Shown: piece after piece, positions 16,102-25,278 of the stretch
How positions within the stretch are numbered: the first letter of the stretch is position 1
Layout of the letters: every line of letters begins with the position of its first letter
DNA from: Mycobacterium sp. DL99
Lineage (GTDB): Bacteria; Actinomycetota; Actinomycetes; Mycobacteriales; Mycobacteriaceae
DNA: 64,000 nt
Reading direction: 5' to 3'
Assembly (NCBI RefSeq): GCF_004762045.1
Contig: NZ_SJOM01000007.1
Span: 6,318,483 to 6,382,482, forward strand
Program-made: the position numbers and the translations under genes
The notes under the pieces: generated by a model
Told to the model about the DNA's origin: nothing
Seen by the model: the letters and a program-made list of their open reading frames with translations, nothing else
Databases searched by the model: none

Positions 16102-18261
16102 ATGGCGGACAAGACACACTCAGCCGGCAACGGGGCTGTTCCCACCGCGGACAGTCCCACTGCCATTCGCAACGTGGCGCTCGTCGGCCCGTCGGGTGCG
16201 GGCAAGACCACCCTGGTGGAGGCGCTCCTGGTCGCCGCGGGGGTGCTGACCCGGGCGGGTTCGGTGGTCGACGGGTCGACGGTGTGCGATTTCGACGAGG
16301 CCGAAATCAGTCAGCAGCGTTCTGTCGGCCTGGCGCTGGCACCGTTGCAGCACAACGGGATCAAGGTCAATCTGATCGACACCCCCGGATACGCCGATTT
16401 CGTCGGGGAGCTGCGCGCCGGGCTGCGTGCCGCCGACTGCGCACTGTTTGTCATCGCGGCCAACGAGAACATCGACGAGCCGACGAAGTCGCTGTGGCAG
16501 GAATGCGCGACCGTGGGTATGCCACGTGCCGTCGTCATCACCAAGCTCGACCACGCCCGGGCCAACTACGCCAATGCGCTCGCCGGCGCCCAGCGGGCCT
16601 TCGGCGACAAGGTGGCGCCCCTGTACTTCCCGGCCGGCGATGGGGTGATCGGGCTGCTCACCCGGACGTACTACTGCTACAACGACGGCACCCGCACCAC
16701 CCGCCCACCCGACGGCGCCTACGACGATCAGATCGCCGAACTGCGCGGCTCCCTGATCGAGGGAATCATCGAGGAATCCGAGGACGAGTCGCTCATGGAG
16801 CGTTACCTCGGCGGCGAGGAGATCGATGAGTCGGTGTTGATCGCCGACCTGGAGAAGGCGGTGGCCCGCGGCTCGTTCTACCCGGTGATCCCGGTGTGCA
16901 GCGGATCCGGGGTCGGCACGCTGGAGCTACTCGAGATCGCCACGCGCGGCTTCCCGTCACCGCCCGAGCACCGCCTACCCGAGGTGTTCGCCGCCAGTGG
17001 CGCCGCCCGCAAGCCGATGGACTGCGATCCGTCCGGGCCGCTGCTGGCCGAGGTGGTGAAGACGACGTCGGATCCCTACGTCGGCAGGGTCAGCCTGGTC
17101 CGGGTGTTCTCCGGCACCATCAGGCCCGACGCCACCGTGCATGTGTCGGGCCATTTTTCTGCCTTCGACGACTCAGTGGCAGCCGAGGGCTCGCACGGCC
17201 ACGCCGACCACGATGAGGACGAGCGCATCGGCACCCTGTCCTTCCCGCTGGGCAAGCAGCAGCGCCCGGCCCCGGCGGTGGTGGCCGGGGACATCTGTGC
17301 GATCGGCCGGCTCAGCCGGGCCGAGACCGGGGACACCCTCAGCGACAAGGCCGATCCGTTGGTGCTGCGCCCGTGGACGATGCCCGACCCACTGCTGCCC
17401 ATCGCGGTGCAGCCCCGCGCCAAGACCGACGAGGACAAACTCTCGGTCGGGTTGCAGCGGTTGGCCGCCGAGGATCCGACCCTGCGGATCGAACAGAATC
17501 CGGAAACCCACCAGATCGTGCTGTGGTGCATGGGTGAGGCGCATGCCGGGGTGGTGCTCGATGCGCTGTCGCGACGTTATGGGGTGTCGGTGGACACCGT
17601 CGAGTTGCGAGTACCGCTCCGAGAGACGCTCGGCAGCAAGGCAAAAGGACACGGCAGGCACGTCAAGCAGTCCGGTGGGCACGGTCAGTACGCGGTCTGC
17701 GATATCGAGGTTGAGCCGCTACCCGAGGGCAGCGGATTCGAGTTCGTCGACAAGGTCGTCGGCGGGGCTGTGCCACGCCAGTTCATCCCGAGCGTCGAGA
17801 AGGGCGTGCGGGCCCAGATGGAGAAGGGGATCAGTGACCACGGGGAGGCCGGCTACCCCGTCGTCGACATCCGCGTGACGCTGGTCGACGGGAAGGCGCA
17901 CAGCGTCGACTCGTCGGATTTCGCGTTCCAGATGGCCGGCGGACTGGCGCTGCGGGAGGCCGCCGCGGCCGCCGGCGTGAACCTGCTCGAGCCGATCGAC
18001 GATGTCACCGTGGTGGTGCCCGACGATCTGGTCGGCGCGGTGATGAGCGATCTGGCCAGCCGGCGCGGCCGGGTGCTGGGTACCGACCAGGCCGACGAGA
18101 ACCGAACCCTGGTGAAGGCGGAGATCCCCGAGGTCGAGCTGACCCGGTATGCGATCGATCTGCGGTCGCTGTCCCACGGCGCCGGGGCGTTCACCCGCGC
18201 GTTCGCCCGTTACGAGCCGATGCCCGACGCAGCCGCCGCCCGGGTGCGCAAGGCGGTCTAA
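16102..18261 (+). CDS. fusA2: Elongation factor G-like protein EF-G2
   Basis: 719-residue translational GTPase paralogue (Rv0120c family). G1 GPSGAGKT (29-36), G3 DTPG (93-96) and a variant G4 TKLD (147-150) are visible; domains II-V follow with the EF-G block VKQSGGHGQYAV and a C-terminal RRGRVLG. The G2 region reads QQRSVG, unlike the RGITI of true EF-G, consistent with the non-translocating EF-G2 group. Start ATG 16102 has GGAGGA 5 bases upstream. Its TAA shares three bases with the convergent ferredoxin stop. Confidence 0.93.
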   Translation: MADKTHSAGNGAVPTADSPTAIRNVALVGPSGAGKTTLVEALLVAAGVLTRAGSVVDGSTVCDFDEAEISQQRSVGLALAPLQHNGIKVNLIDTPGYADFVGELRAGLRAADCALFVIAANENIDEPTKSLWQECATVGMPRAVVITKLDHARANYANALAGAQRAFGDKVAPLYFPAGDGVIGLLTRTYYCYNDGTRTTRPPDGAYDDQIAELRGSLIEGIIEESEDESLMERYLGGEEIDESVLIADLEKAVARGSFYPVIPVCSGSGVGTLELLEIATRGFPSPPEHRLPEVFAASGAARKPMDCDPSGPLLAEVVKTTSDPYVGRVSLVRVFSGTIRPDATVHVSGHFSAFDDSVAAEGSHGHADHDEDERIGTLSFPLGKQQRPAPAVVAGDICAIGRLSRAETGDTLSDKADPLVLRPWTMPDPLLPIAVQPRAKTDEDKLSVGLQRLAAEDPTLRIEQNPETHQIVLWCMGEAHAGVVLDALSRRYGVSVDTVELRVPLRETLGSKAKGHGRHVKQSGGHGQYAVCDIEVEPLPEGSGFEFVDKVVGGAVPRQFIPSVEKGVRAQMEKGISDHGEAGYPVVDIRVTLVDGKAHSVDSSDFAFQMAGGLALREAAAAAGVNLLEPIDDVTVVVPDDLVGAVMSDLASRRGRVLGTDQADENRTLVKAEIPEVELTRYAIDLRSLSHGAGAFTRAFARYEPMPDAAAARVRKAV

Positions 18262-18446
18262 TCAAGCGTGATCGCGTGCTCCGGGCAACCTTCGACCGCC
18301 TCGGTGACCGGAGCTCGCAACTCGTCACCCACCTCGGGCGTCAGCGCCTCGGCATAACCGTCGTCGGTCAGGGTGAACACGTCCGGGCACACCGCCACGC
18401 AGACGCCGTGCCCACGGCAGCGGTCGTCGTCGACGTTAACCTTCAT
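18258..18446 (-). CDS. [3Fe-4S]-type ferredoxin, P450 redox partner
   Basis: 62-residue small electron carrier. Cluster ligands C10, C16, C20 and C54 follow the pattern CxxHxxCxxxCP...CP, in which H13 replaces the second cysteine of 4Fe-4S ferredoxins; this is usual for actinobacterial P450-linked ferredoxins. Its ATG overlaps the P450 stop (ATGA), so it almost certainly serves that enzyme. Confidence 0.93.
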   Translation of the reverse strand: MKVNVDDDRCRGHGVCVAVCPDVFTLTDDGYAEALTPEVGDELRAPVTEAVEGCPEHAITLD

Positions 18447-19717
18447 CGCGGGGTGACCTCGAGGTGCAGCACGGTCAGGCCACGCAGGATGTAGGTCGGA
18501 ACGTAGTCGAACCGGCGGTCTGCCTCGGGGCCGTGTTCAGCTTCTGACAGCCGGATCTGGGTGGTGCGGGCCAGGATTCGCTCCAGGCACACCCGGGCCT
18601 CGGCTCGGGCCAGTGGCGCCCCCGGGCAGGAGTGCACGCCGCGGCCGAAGGCGATGTGCCTGCGGGCATTCGGACGGTCGACGTCGAAGGTGTCCGGGTT
18701 CTCGAACTGGCGCGGGTCCCGGTTGGCCGCACCGTTGCACACCATCAGCGTGGCCCCGGCCGGCACGTCGACCCCGCCGATCGTGGCCGCGCTGCGCGCC
18801 AGCCGGAAGTCGCCCTTGATGGGGCTCTCCCACCGCAACGCCTCCTCGATGAAGTTCGGGATCCTGGCGGGTTCGGCGCGCAGCAGATCCTGCAGATCCT
18901 GGCGTTCGGCAAGCAGTTTGAGCGCGGAACTCAGCAGCCGCACCGTGGTTTCCTGGCCGGCCAGATAGAGGTTGGCTGCCAACCGCACCACGTCGATGAC
19001 CTCCGGGGTGGACCCGTCCGGGAACTTCGCGGCGGCCATCTCGGTGAGGGTGTCCTCACGCGGGTTCGCCCGGCGCTCGGCGATGTAGGCCGAGAACTTC
19101 TCGTACAGGTACTCCAGTGGATTCTGTTGGACGGACTGCTCGGCGGTGCTGCCGATGCCGGCCTGATCGTGTCCACCCATCCGGGCCGCGAACTCGTCGC
19201 GGTCGTCCTCCGGGACACCGAGCAGATCGGCGATCACCAGAAGCGTGAACGGACCGGCGAATTCGGAGATGAACTCGCCGCCACCGCGGGCCAGGTAGGG
19301 CTCCAGCGTCTGATCGGCCAGCCGCCACATGAAGTCCTCGTTCTGCTTGAGGCGCTTCGGTGTGATCAGCCCCATCAACAGCGCGCGGTGCTGGGTGTGG
19401 GTGGGCGGGTCGAACGTGGTGATCTGGTCGCTCATCGGCAGTTCGTCACGGTGCCGGTCGATGAGGTCGCTGACCTCTTGGTCGGAATGTCCCTCCAACG
19501 CGACCGGAAATCCGGGAAACGGTCCGGTCACCGAGGTGGCCGAAGAGAAGGTCTCGGGGTCGCCGCACACCGCGACGGCCTCGTCGTAACCGGTCACCAT
19601 CACCACGTTCTGATGCGGTTCCCGCTGCACCGGACAACGCTCCCGCAGCCCGGCCAGGAATGGATACGGGTCCGGTACGAGGCTCTCGTCGCGAAAAAAG
19701 TCCCGGGTATCAGTCAT
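18443..19717 (-). CDS. Cytochrome P450
   Basis: 424-residue soluble class I P450. Visible are the I-helix AGQETT (253-258), ExxR (E292-R295) and the haem loop FGRGVHSCPG (357-366) with ligand C364. Monooxygenation needs a ferredoxin, encoded immediately downstream, and a reductase not seen here. The upstream carboxymuconolactone decarboxylase-like gene ends one base before this start. Substrate unknown; the operon's TetR and operator suggest induction by a xenobiotic or lipid-like compound. Confidence 0.93.
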   Translation of the reverse strand: MTDTRDFFRDESLVPDPYPFLAGLRERCPVQREPHQNVVMVTGYDEAVAVCGDPETFSSATSVTGPFPGFPVALEGHSDQEVSDLIDRHRDELPMSDQITTFDPPTHTQHRALLMGLITPKRLKQNEDFMWRLADQTLEPYLARGGGEFISEFAGPFTLLVIADLLGVPEDDRDEFAARMGGHDQAGIGSTAEQSVQQNPLEYLYEKFSAYIAERRANPREDTLTEMAAAKFPDGSTPEVIDVVRLAANLYLAGQETTVRLLSSALKLLAERQDLQDLLRAEPARIPNFIEEALRWESPIKGDFRLARSAATIGGVDVPAGATLMVCNGAANRDPRQFENPDTFDVDRPNARRHIAFGRGVHSCPGAPLARAEARVCLERILARTTQIRLSEAEHGPEADRRFDYVPTYILRGLTVLHLEVTPR

Positions 19718-19718
19718 C

Positions 19719-20279
19719 TCAGCTCCCCAATGAGGCGTAGAACTCGTCGGTGCCCGCGCCGTCCTCGAGTTGGACGTCGAACGTGTTCAGGGCGAAGGCC
19801 AGCGTGCTGTAACCGCCGAAGGTGAACATCAGGTCCATCCGCTGCCGGTCGTCGAGGCGCTGGCCAAGGCGCTCCCAGGTCTGCGCGGAGATCCGCGAGC
19901 CGGCGCGCAACTCGTCTACCGCATCGAGCACGGCCTGATCGAATTCGTCTGCTGCTGAACCACTTCGGGTCGACTCGACATCAGCTTCGGTCAGTCCGGC
20001 CTGCAGGGCCATCGCGCTGTGATGTCCCCACTCGTACACGCACCCGTGGTGGAACGCGGTCCGCAGGATCACGAGTTCGCGCAGCCGCTCGGGCAGCGTG
20101 GAGTCTCTCTGCAGGTAGGTGTTGAACGGCAGGAACGCGCCGGCCAGGACCGGATGGCGGACCAGGGTCGAGAGCGCGTTGCCCGCATTGTCGGGGTTGC
20201 GCCGCTCCGGCGGCACCGTGGAGGCCAGCGCCTCGCGCGCCTGATCGTCCCAATCGTCTGCCGGCAACGGCGTAAGCAT
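19719..20279 (-). CDS. Carboxymuconolactone decarboxylase/AhpD-fold protein
   Basis: 186-residue all-helical AhpD-fold protein. The family block reads LRELVILRTAFHHGCVYEW followed by GHHSAMALQAGL; there is one cysteine rather than the CxxC of AhpD peroxidases, so a peroxidase role is unlikely. ATG 20279 is chosen because GGAAGGA lies 8 bases upstream; a GTG at 20285 lies too close to it. First gene of the P450-ferredoxin operon and divergent from TetR. Reaction unknown. Confidence 0.82.
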   Translation of the reverse strand: MLTPLPADDWDDQAREALASTVPPERRNPDNAGNALSTLVRHPVLAGAFLPFNTYLQRDSTLPERLRELVILRTAFHHGCVYEWGHHSAMALQAGLTEADVESTRSGSAADEFDQAVLDAVDELRAGSRISAQTWERLGQRLDDRQRMDLMFTFGGYSTLAFALNTFDVQLEDGAGTDEFYASLGS

Positions 20280-20308
20280 CCGCACAGTCCTTCCAACATG
20301 TCGATCTG

Positions 20309-20348
20309 CTTTACGATCGACTAGTAACGTACTTTACGATCGTAAAGT
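20309..20348. promoter_or_regulatory. TetR operator: perfect 18-bp palindrome plus partial copy
   Basis: ACTTTACGATCGTAAAGT (20331-20348) is a perfect inverted repeat. A second, partial copy CTTTACGATCG occurs at 20310-20320, 22 bases upstream. Both lie between the divergent P450 operon and TetR gene, where a shared repressor would block both promoters. Confidence 0.8.
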
Positions 20349-20384
20349 AGATCCACTAAGAATGCACACGGGAGGGAGGGCCGA

Positions 20385-20960
20385 ATGGACCACGCCGACG
20401 ACGCGGCAGGCACTGGCGCCACCCGCGAGCGGCTCGTCGAAGCTGCCGTCCGGCTGATCACCCGGCACGGCTTCGCCGGCACATCGCTGCAGATGATCGC
20501 CGACGAGCTGGGTTTCACCAAGGCCGCGATCTACTACCACTTCCGGACCCGCGAACAGTTGTTGAGCGCGGTCGTCGAGCCGTTCCTGGCCCGGTTGCAG
20601 ACCGTGATCGAAGACGCCGAGCGCCAGCGCAGCGCGTCCGCCCGTGCGGATCAGATGGTGCGCGGCTACGCCGACCTGGCGGTCGACAACCGCGCCCTGG
20701 TGTCGGTTCTGGCCAGCGATCCGAGCGTGAACGAGGCGCTGCGGAACCGGCCGGAATGGGACGGCGTGATCAACCGGCAGATGGCCCTGCTGGCCGATGT
20801 CGATCCGGGTCCGGCCGGGACGGTCAAGGCGGCCATGGTGTTCTCCGGCATCGCCGGGGGCGCGGGCGTCGCCGTCGCGGACATCTCCGATGAGGACCTC
20901 TCCCACTACCTGGTCGACGCGGCACGCCGCACCCTCGGCCTGCGCGCTCCCCGACGCTGA
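20385..20960 (+). CDS. TetR-family regulator, divergent from the P450 operon
   Basis: 191-residue repressor. The DNA-binding domain spans about residues 12-60, with the recognition helix region GFTKAAIYYHF; the C-terminal two thirds form the ligand and dimer domain. GGGAGGGAGGG precedes the ATG. A perfect palindrome lies 37 bases upstream and probably is its operator, giving self-control and control of the decarboxylase-like/P450/ferredoxin genes. The SDR gene follows 42 bases downstream. Confidence 0.92.
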   Translation: MDHADDAAGTGATRERLVEAAVRLITRHGFAGTSLQMIADELGFTKAAIYYHFRTREQLLSAVVEPFLARLQTVIEDAERQRSASARADQMVRGYADLAVDNRALVSVLASDPSVNEALRNRPEWDGVINRQMALLADVDPGPAGTVKAAMVFSGIAGGAGVAVADISDEDLSHYLVDAARRTLGLRAPRR

Positions 20961-21002
20961 CGAAAAGCGTTGCAATCGAAGTGTTTTACCGAAAGGATCG
21001 AC

Positions 21003-21710
21003 ATGACAGTCAAAACCGCATTGGTGACCGGAGGCGCATCCGGAATCGGCAAGGCGATCGCCGACCGCCTCGCCGCCGACGGGTATCGGGTGGCGACCCT
21101 CGACCTCAACTCAACTGACGACGAGCACTCCTACGCGGCCGACGTCACCGACCGGTCCCAGGTCGACGCCGTCTTCAAGGCGGTCCGCGAGCAACTGGGC
21201 CCCGTCACGATCCTGGTCAACTCAGCCGGTCTCAGCGATTTCACCCCGTTCACCGAGCTCACCTTCGAACGTTGGCAGAAGGTCATCGACGTCAACCTTC
21301 ACGGCGTCTTCCACGTCGTGCAGGCCGCCCTGCCCGACATGATCGAGGCCGGATGGGGCCGCATCGTCAACATCTCCTCATCGAGCACCCACTCCGGCGT
21401 GCCGTACATGTGCGACTACGTGGCCGCCAAGTCCGGCGTCAACGGCCTGACCAAGTCCTTGGCGCTGGAGTTCGGTCCGGCCGGGATCACCGTCAACGCC
21501 GTGCCGCCGGGTTTCATCGACACGCCGATGCTCCGTGCCGCCGAATCCCGGGGCGAGCTCGGCGACATTCGCGACACCATCAAAGCCACGCCGGTGCGCC
21601 GAATGGGCAGGCCCGAGGACATTGCTGCCACGTGTTCATTCTTGATCTCAGAAGAAGCCGGCTACATCACCGGCCAGATCGTGGGCGTGAACGGCGGTCG
21701 AAATACCTGA
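21003..21710 (+). CDS. Short-chain dehydrogenase/reductase
   Basis: 235-residue classical SDR, NAD(P)-dependent oxidoreductase. TGGASGIG (9-16) binds the cofactor, NSAG (73-76) stabilises the core, and Y139/K143 in YVAAK form the catalytic pair with a Ser in the ISSSS block (about 126). The acidic D34 after the second strand (TLDLN) favours NAD. ATG 21003 follows AAGGA. Placed downstream of TetR, it may act on the same pathway as the P450. Substrate unknown. Confidence 0.92.
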   Translation: MTVKTALVTGGASGIGKAIADRLAADGYRVATLDLNSTDDEHSYAADVTDRSQVDAVFKAVREQLGPVTILVNSAGLSDFTPFTELTFERWQKVIDVNLHGVFHVVQAALPDMIEAGWGRIVNISSSSTHSGVPYMCDYVAAKSGVNGLTKSLALEFGPAGITVNAVPPGFIDTPMLRAAESRGELGDIRDTIKATPVRRMGRPEDIAATCSFLISEEAGYITGQIVGVNGGRNT

Positions 21711-21861
21711 TCAGGGCCTACCCTTGTGACGGGGGTCACCCAGTACCGGCGGTTTGATATTCGCCGCACCGGGGTCCTGTTAGTTGCACTTGTCTCTGGT
21801 TGTTTGGGAAGGTTTGCTCACTTGAGTTTTTGGCTGCGTCAATAAATTCGGAGGTTTGCGC
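21711..21861. other. Intergenic region between SDR and Mce genes
   Basis: 151 bases with no gene. A weak dyad GTGACGGGGGTCAC occurs at about 21727-21740 and could end the SDR transcript. The second half is T/G-rich (GTTTGGGAAGG...GTTTTTGG) and probably carries the mce-like promoter; no clear -10/-35 pair is claimed. Confidence 0.4.
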
Positions 21862-23094
21862 GTGGCCTCATCCACGGCGGCATGGCAGGACCGGTTCAAG
21901 CACTGGCGGTACGACCCGCCGTACAAGACCGCGTGCGCGGGGATGGTCATTCTGCTGGTCGCGGTGCTGACGTTGACGTGGATGCAGTTCCGGGGCGCAT
22001 TCGAGCAAAAGACGCAGCTCACCGTGCTGTCCAATCGTTCGGGCCTGTCGATGGACCCGGGCTCGAAGGTCACCTTCAACGGGGTGCCCATCGGCCGGCT
22101 GACCGCCGTGGACGTGGCGGAGGTCGACGGCGAGCCGCAGGCCAAGCTGACCCTGGACGTCAAGCCCCAATACGTGAAGCTGATCCCGGAGAACGTGACC
22201 GCCGAGCTGAAGGCCACCACGGTGTTCGGCAACAAGTACATCTCGTTCGTCGCACCGGACAATCCGTCACCGCAGCGGGTCTCCCCGGGCACGCCGATCC
22301 GCGCCAAGGGCGTGACGACGGAGTTCAACACCCTGTTCGAGACGATCACCGCGATCTCCGAACAGATCGACCCGATCAAGCTCAACGAAACCCTGACTGC
22401 CACCGCCCAGGCCCTCGACGGGCTGGGCGACAAGTTCGGCAAGTCGATCGTCAACGGCAACGACATCCTGGCCGATCTGAACCCGCGCATGCCCCAGATC
22501 CGCCGCGACATCTCGGGACTGGCCGACCTGGGCGAGGTCTACGCCAACGCGGCCCCGGATTTGTTCGACGGCCTGGCCAACGCCGTCACCACCGCCCGCA
22601 CCCTGAACGAGCAGCGCGGAAATCTGGACCAAGCCTTGGTGGCCGCGGTCGGTTTCGGCAACACCGGCGGCGACATCTTCGAGCGCGGCGGCCCGTATCT
22701 GGTCCGCGGCGCCCAGGATCTGGTGCCGGTCAGCGCGATGCTGGACCGCAACAGCCCCGCGCTGTACTGCATGATCCACAACTACGCCGAGGCCTCGCCG
22801 AAGTTCGCCCAGCAGACTCGCAACGGCTATGCGTTCGAGCTGCAGAACTTCGTGGTCGGCGTGGGCAACCCGTGGGTGTACCCGGACAACCTGCCCCGGG
22901 TGAACGCCACCGGCGGGCCCGAGGGCCGGCCCGGCTGCTGGCAACCGATCACAAAGGACCTGTGGCCGGCTCCGTATCTGGTGTTGGACGTCGGGGCGTC
23001 GGTCGCGCCGTACAACCACTTGGAACTCGGCCAACCTCTCATGACCGAGTACGTGTGGGGCCGCCAGATCGGCGAGAACACGATCAACCCGTAG
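21862..23094 (+). CDS. Orphan Mce-family protein
   Basis: 410-residue Mce protein, a lipid-transport substrate-binding subunit of the cell envelope. One N-terminal membrane helix (about residues 27-45; MVILLVAVLTLTWMQF) is followed by the MCE/MlaD domain (about 50-130; LTVLSNRSGLSMDPGSKVTF, GNKYISF) and a long helical region. GTG 21862 is chosen because GGAGG lies 7 bases upstream. Mce proteins normally occur as six genes behind two YrbE permeases; here there is only one, so it must borrow a complex or act alone. Confidence 0.9.
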   Translation: MASSTAAWQDRFKHWRYDPPYKTACAGMVILLVAVLTLTWMQFRGAFEQKTQLTVLSNRSGLSMDPGSKVTFNGVPIGRLTAVDVAEVDGEPQAKLTLDVKPQYVKLIPENVTAELKATTVFGNKYISFVAPDNPSPQRVSPGTPIRAKGVTTEFNTLFETITAISEQIDPIKLNETLTATAQALDGLGDKFGKSIVNGNDILADLNPRMPQIRRDISGLADLGEVYANAAPDLFDGLANAVTTARTLNEQRGNLDQALVAAVGFGNTGGDIFERGGPYLVRGAQDLVPVSAMLDRNSPALYCMIHNYAEASPKFAQQTRNGYAFELQNFVVGVGNPWVYPDNLPRVNATGGPEGRPGCWQPITKDLWPAPYLVLDVGASVAPYNHLELGQPLMTEYVWGRQIGENTINP

Positions 23095-23103
23095 CGGTTG
23101 CCC

Positions 23104-24030
23104 CTAGCGGTCCTCGCCGGCTATCTGGATGGGCTGTCCGGCCGTCTTGACTTCCAGTTCGGCTTCGAGCGTCTCTTCGTAGGCGCCCTCGTCACGGCCC
23201 AGCGCAATGGTGGCCGCGGCCATCGCGCCGACCGCCACCGAGAGGGCCACCGGTTCCCAACCGGTGATCGACAGGTGCTCGCCCAGGACGACCGAGCCGA
23301 GCACCACCGCCACCACCGGCTCGAGCACCAGCATGGTCGGCACCGAGGTCTGCAGCGATCCGGCGTGGAACGCCGACTGCTGCAGCAGCGTCGCGATCAC
23401 CCCGAGGATCACGACCAGGTACAGGGCGGGCGTGGTCAGCACAGCGAGCACACCGTCCACGGCGATCGTGTGCATCACAATCTTCGTCAGCACGGCGACC
23501 ACACCGAACATCACGCCCACGGCGAGTGCCAGCAGGACCGCGCGGCGCCAGTTGGTGCTCCGCGTGGCGGCCAGGACACACAGGCCGACCGCCGCTGCGC
23601 ACACCACGACGACGGTGACCGTGGTGGCCACGGATACCCCATACGTTCCGGTGCTGGCCCTGGCCAGCGCCACGAACACGGTCAACGCCCCGGTCAGCAG
23701 CAGGGCCCAGGCCCATTCCGCGCGGCTGACTTTCCGGTGGGCCAGCCGCGCGCTCAGCGGGAGCGCGAACAGCAGCGCCGACACCAGCACCGGTTGGACG
23801 AGCAGCAGTGAGCCGAAACCCAGCGCCAGCGCCTGGAACGCGTACCCGGCGACCGCGGACGCGGTGCCCGCCCACCACAGCCTGCGGCGCAGCAGCGTCC
23901 GCAGCATGACTGTGCTGACGCCCTTCTCGGGCGGGACGTCCATGGTGGCGCGCTGCCGCACCACAATGCCGACAGCTGCGAAAACGGCTGCGCACAGGGC
24001 GAACAGCACCGCAAGACCGTTGCCGAGCAA
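23104..24030 (-). CDS. DMT-superfamily transporter (EamA/NIPA-like)
   Basis: 308-residue membrane protein with about ten hydrophobic segments in two halves, as in drug/metabolite transporters. Motifs such as LLLVQPVLVSALLFALPLSARLA and LEPVVAVVLGSVVLGE are characteristic of the repeat. The C-terminus is acidic and cytoplasmic. The start appears to be TTG (24030), a weak point. Tail-to-tail with the Mce gene, 9 bases apart. Substrate unknown. Confidence 0.8.
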   Translation of the reverse strand: MLGNGLAVLFALCAAVFAAVGIVVRQRATMDVPPEKGVSTVMLRTLLRRRLWWAGTASAVAGYAFQALALGFGSLLLVQPVLVSALLFALPLSARLAHRKVSRAEWAWALLLTGALTVFVALARASTGTYGVSVATTVTVVVVCAAAVGLCVLAATRSTNWRRAVLLALAVGVMFGVVAVLTKIVMHTIAVDGVLAVLTTPALYLVVILGVIATLLQQSAFHAGSLQTSVPTMLVLEPVVAVVLGSVVLGEHLSITGWEPVALSVAVGAMAAATIALGRDEGAYEETLEAELEVKTAGQPIQIAGEDR

Positions 24031-24136
24031 GCCTCGTCAACCCCTTTCGGGCCAGTGTGTCGGCCCTCTCTGAGCGGGGAGAAGGCCAGTGCCCTCCAAC
24101 CGTAGAGCGCTGACGGTTGTCGCGCTGTGCCCGGGG

Positions 24137-24424
24137 TCAGACGACCTGCAGATGCCGCTTCGGTGGCTCGTCGGAGGAGTCCGCGGGATCGGTCGGCGGG
24201 GCGGGAGCGATCTTGTCGTTGACGCTGGCCACCGCCAGGTCGACGCGGTTCACCGCGTTGTCGCACAGGTCGCGGACCCGGCCGCTGGCGGTCTCGACCT
24301 CATCGGCGGCACTGCGCAGATAGGCTCTGAGGTTGACCCGCAGCCGCTCACCGGCCCTGCGGGCCCGCAGCCGTACCCGGTCGTCGACCTCGACGGTCAC
24401 GTATGGCAACAACCGAAATCTCAT
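24137..24424 (-). CDS. Small hypothetical protein, helical
   Basis: 95-residue protein with an N-terminal basic segment (RFRLLPYVTVEVDDRVRLRARR), a predicted central helix rich in Arg and Ala, and a Pro/Asp-rich C-terminal tail. GGGAG lies 7 bases before ATG 24424, and this decides the start. No signal peptide or membrane helix. No family recognised. Confidence 0.6.
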   Translation of the reverse strand: MRFRLLPYVTVEVDDRVRLRARRAGERLRVNLRAYLRSAADEVETASGRVRDLCDNAVNRVDLAVASVNDKIAPAPPTDPADSSDEPPKRHLQVV

Positions 24425-24541
24425 AGCCCCGCTCCCATCTCCGATTGCTTGGCACACAGTATCCGCGCCCGGCCGTGGTTCGAGCCAGACGTGACCGGCG
24501 CCGCATTCCGGCAGTTTATGGCCGGCGGATCACATCGGCAG

Positions 24542-25249
24542 CTAGCTTCCCGCCCCGTCCCAGTCCGTCAGGGTCCAGCCGTCGGTCGGATTGCCCTTGA
24601 TGACGACATAGCCGGTGTTGTCGAGCGGGTGTTGCATGAGCAGTTGGGAGTTGGGATTGGCGACGTTCATCTGGACCCACAACATGATCGCGGCGCCGTG
24701 CGAGTACGCGACGGGGTTGTCGTCGCCGCTGTCGTAGATCTGCTGCACCGCCTCGTCGAACCGGGTGTCGAACTCGTTGCCGTCGATCGATCCGGGTATC
24801 CGGGCATTCCGGTCGCCACGCAGCCACTGCTCGGGCGCGGAGAAGTAGGTGTCCATCGCGCTCGCCTCGGGCTGGCCCTCGTAGATGCCTGCCTCGACCT
24901 CGTGGAGCCCGGGCAGCACGGTGATCGGCTCGTGGAGGGTGTCGGCCATGGGTTGGGCGGTCTGCTGGGTCCGGATCATGGTCGAGGCGAAGATGCCGTC
25001 GTAATGGTTGGGCGCCAGGCGTTGCGCGCTGGCGACGGCCTGTGTCCGGCCCAGGTCGGTGAGCGACGGACCCGGCGTAGAGCTGTCGACAAGCCCCGAG
25101 GCATTGCCCGCCGACTGGGCGTGCCGGACGAAGGTCAACGTGATGGAGCGGTAGCCGCCCGCGGCCGCGCTCGGGGCCAACAACGTGGTGAGGACAAGGA
25201 CGATTGCGGCCAGAAACGGGAGCGCTCGTAGTTTTCGCACACCGGCCAT
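24542..25249 (-). CDS. Secreted histidine phosphatase-superfamily protein
   Basis: 235-residue protein with a signal peptide (residues 1-30, ending APSAAA) and the phosphoglycerate-mutase-like core. The RHG motif FVRHAQSAGN (R42, H43 as the phospho-acceptor) and a late catalytic His in AYSHGAAI are present. It is probably an exported phosphatase; the substrate is not known. Divergent from the O-methyltransferase gene, with 29 bases between starts. Confidence 0.88.
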   Translation of the reverse strand: MAGVRKLRALPFLAAIVLVLTTLLAPSAAAGGYRSITLTFVRHAQSAGNASGLVDSSTPGPSLTDLGRTQAVASAQRLAPNHYDGIFASTMIRTQQTAQPMADTLHEPITVLPGLHEVEAGIYEGQPEASAMDTYFSAPEQWLRGDRNARIPGSIDGNEFDTRFDEAVQQIYDSGDDNPVAYSHGAAIMLWVQMNVANPNSQLLMQHPLDNTGYVVIKGNPTDGWTLTDWDGAGS

Positions 25250-25278
25250 ATTCCACCCTCGGGCGTAGGTTCGTCAGC

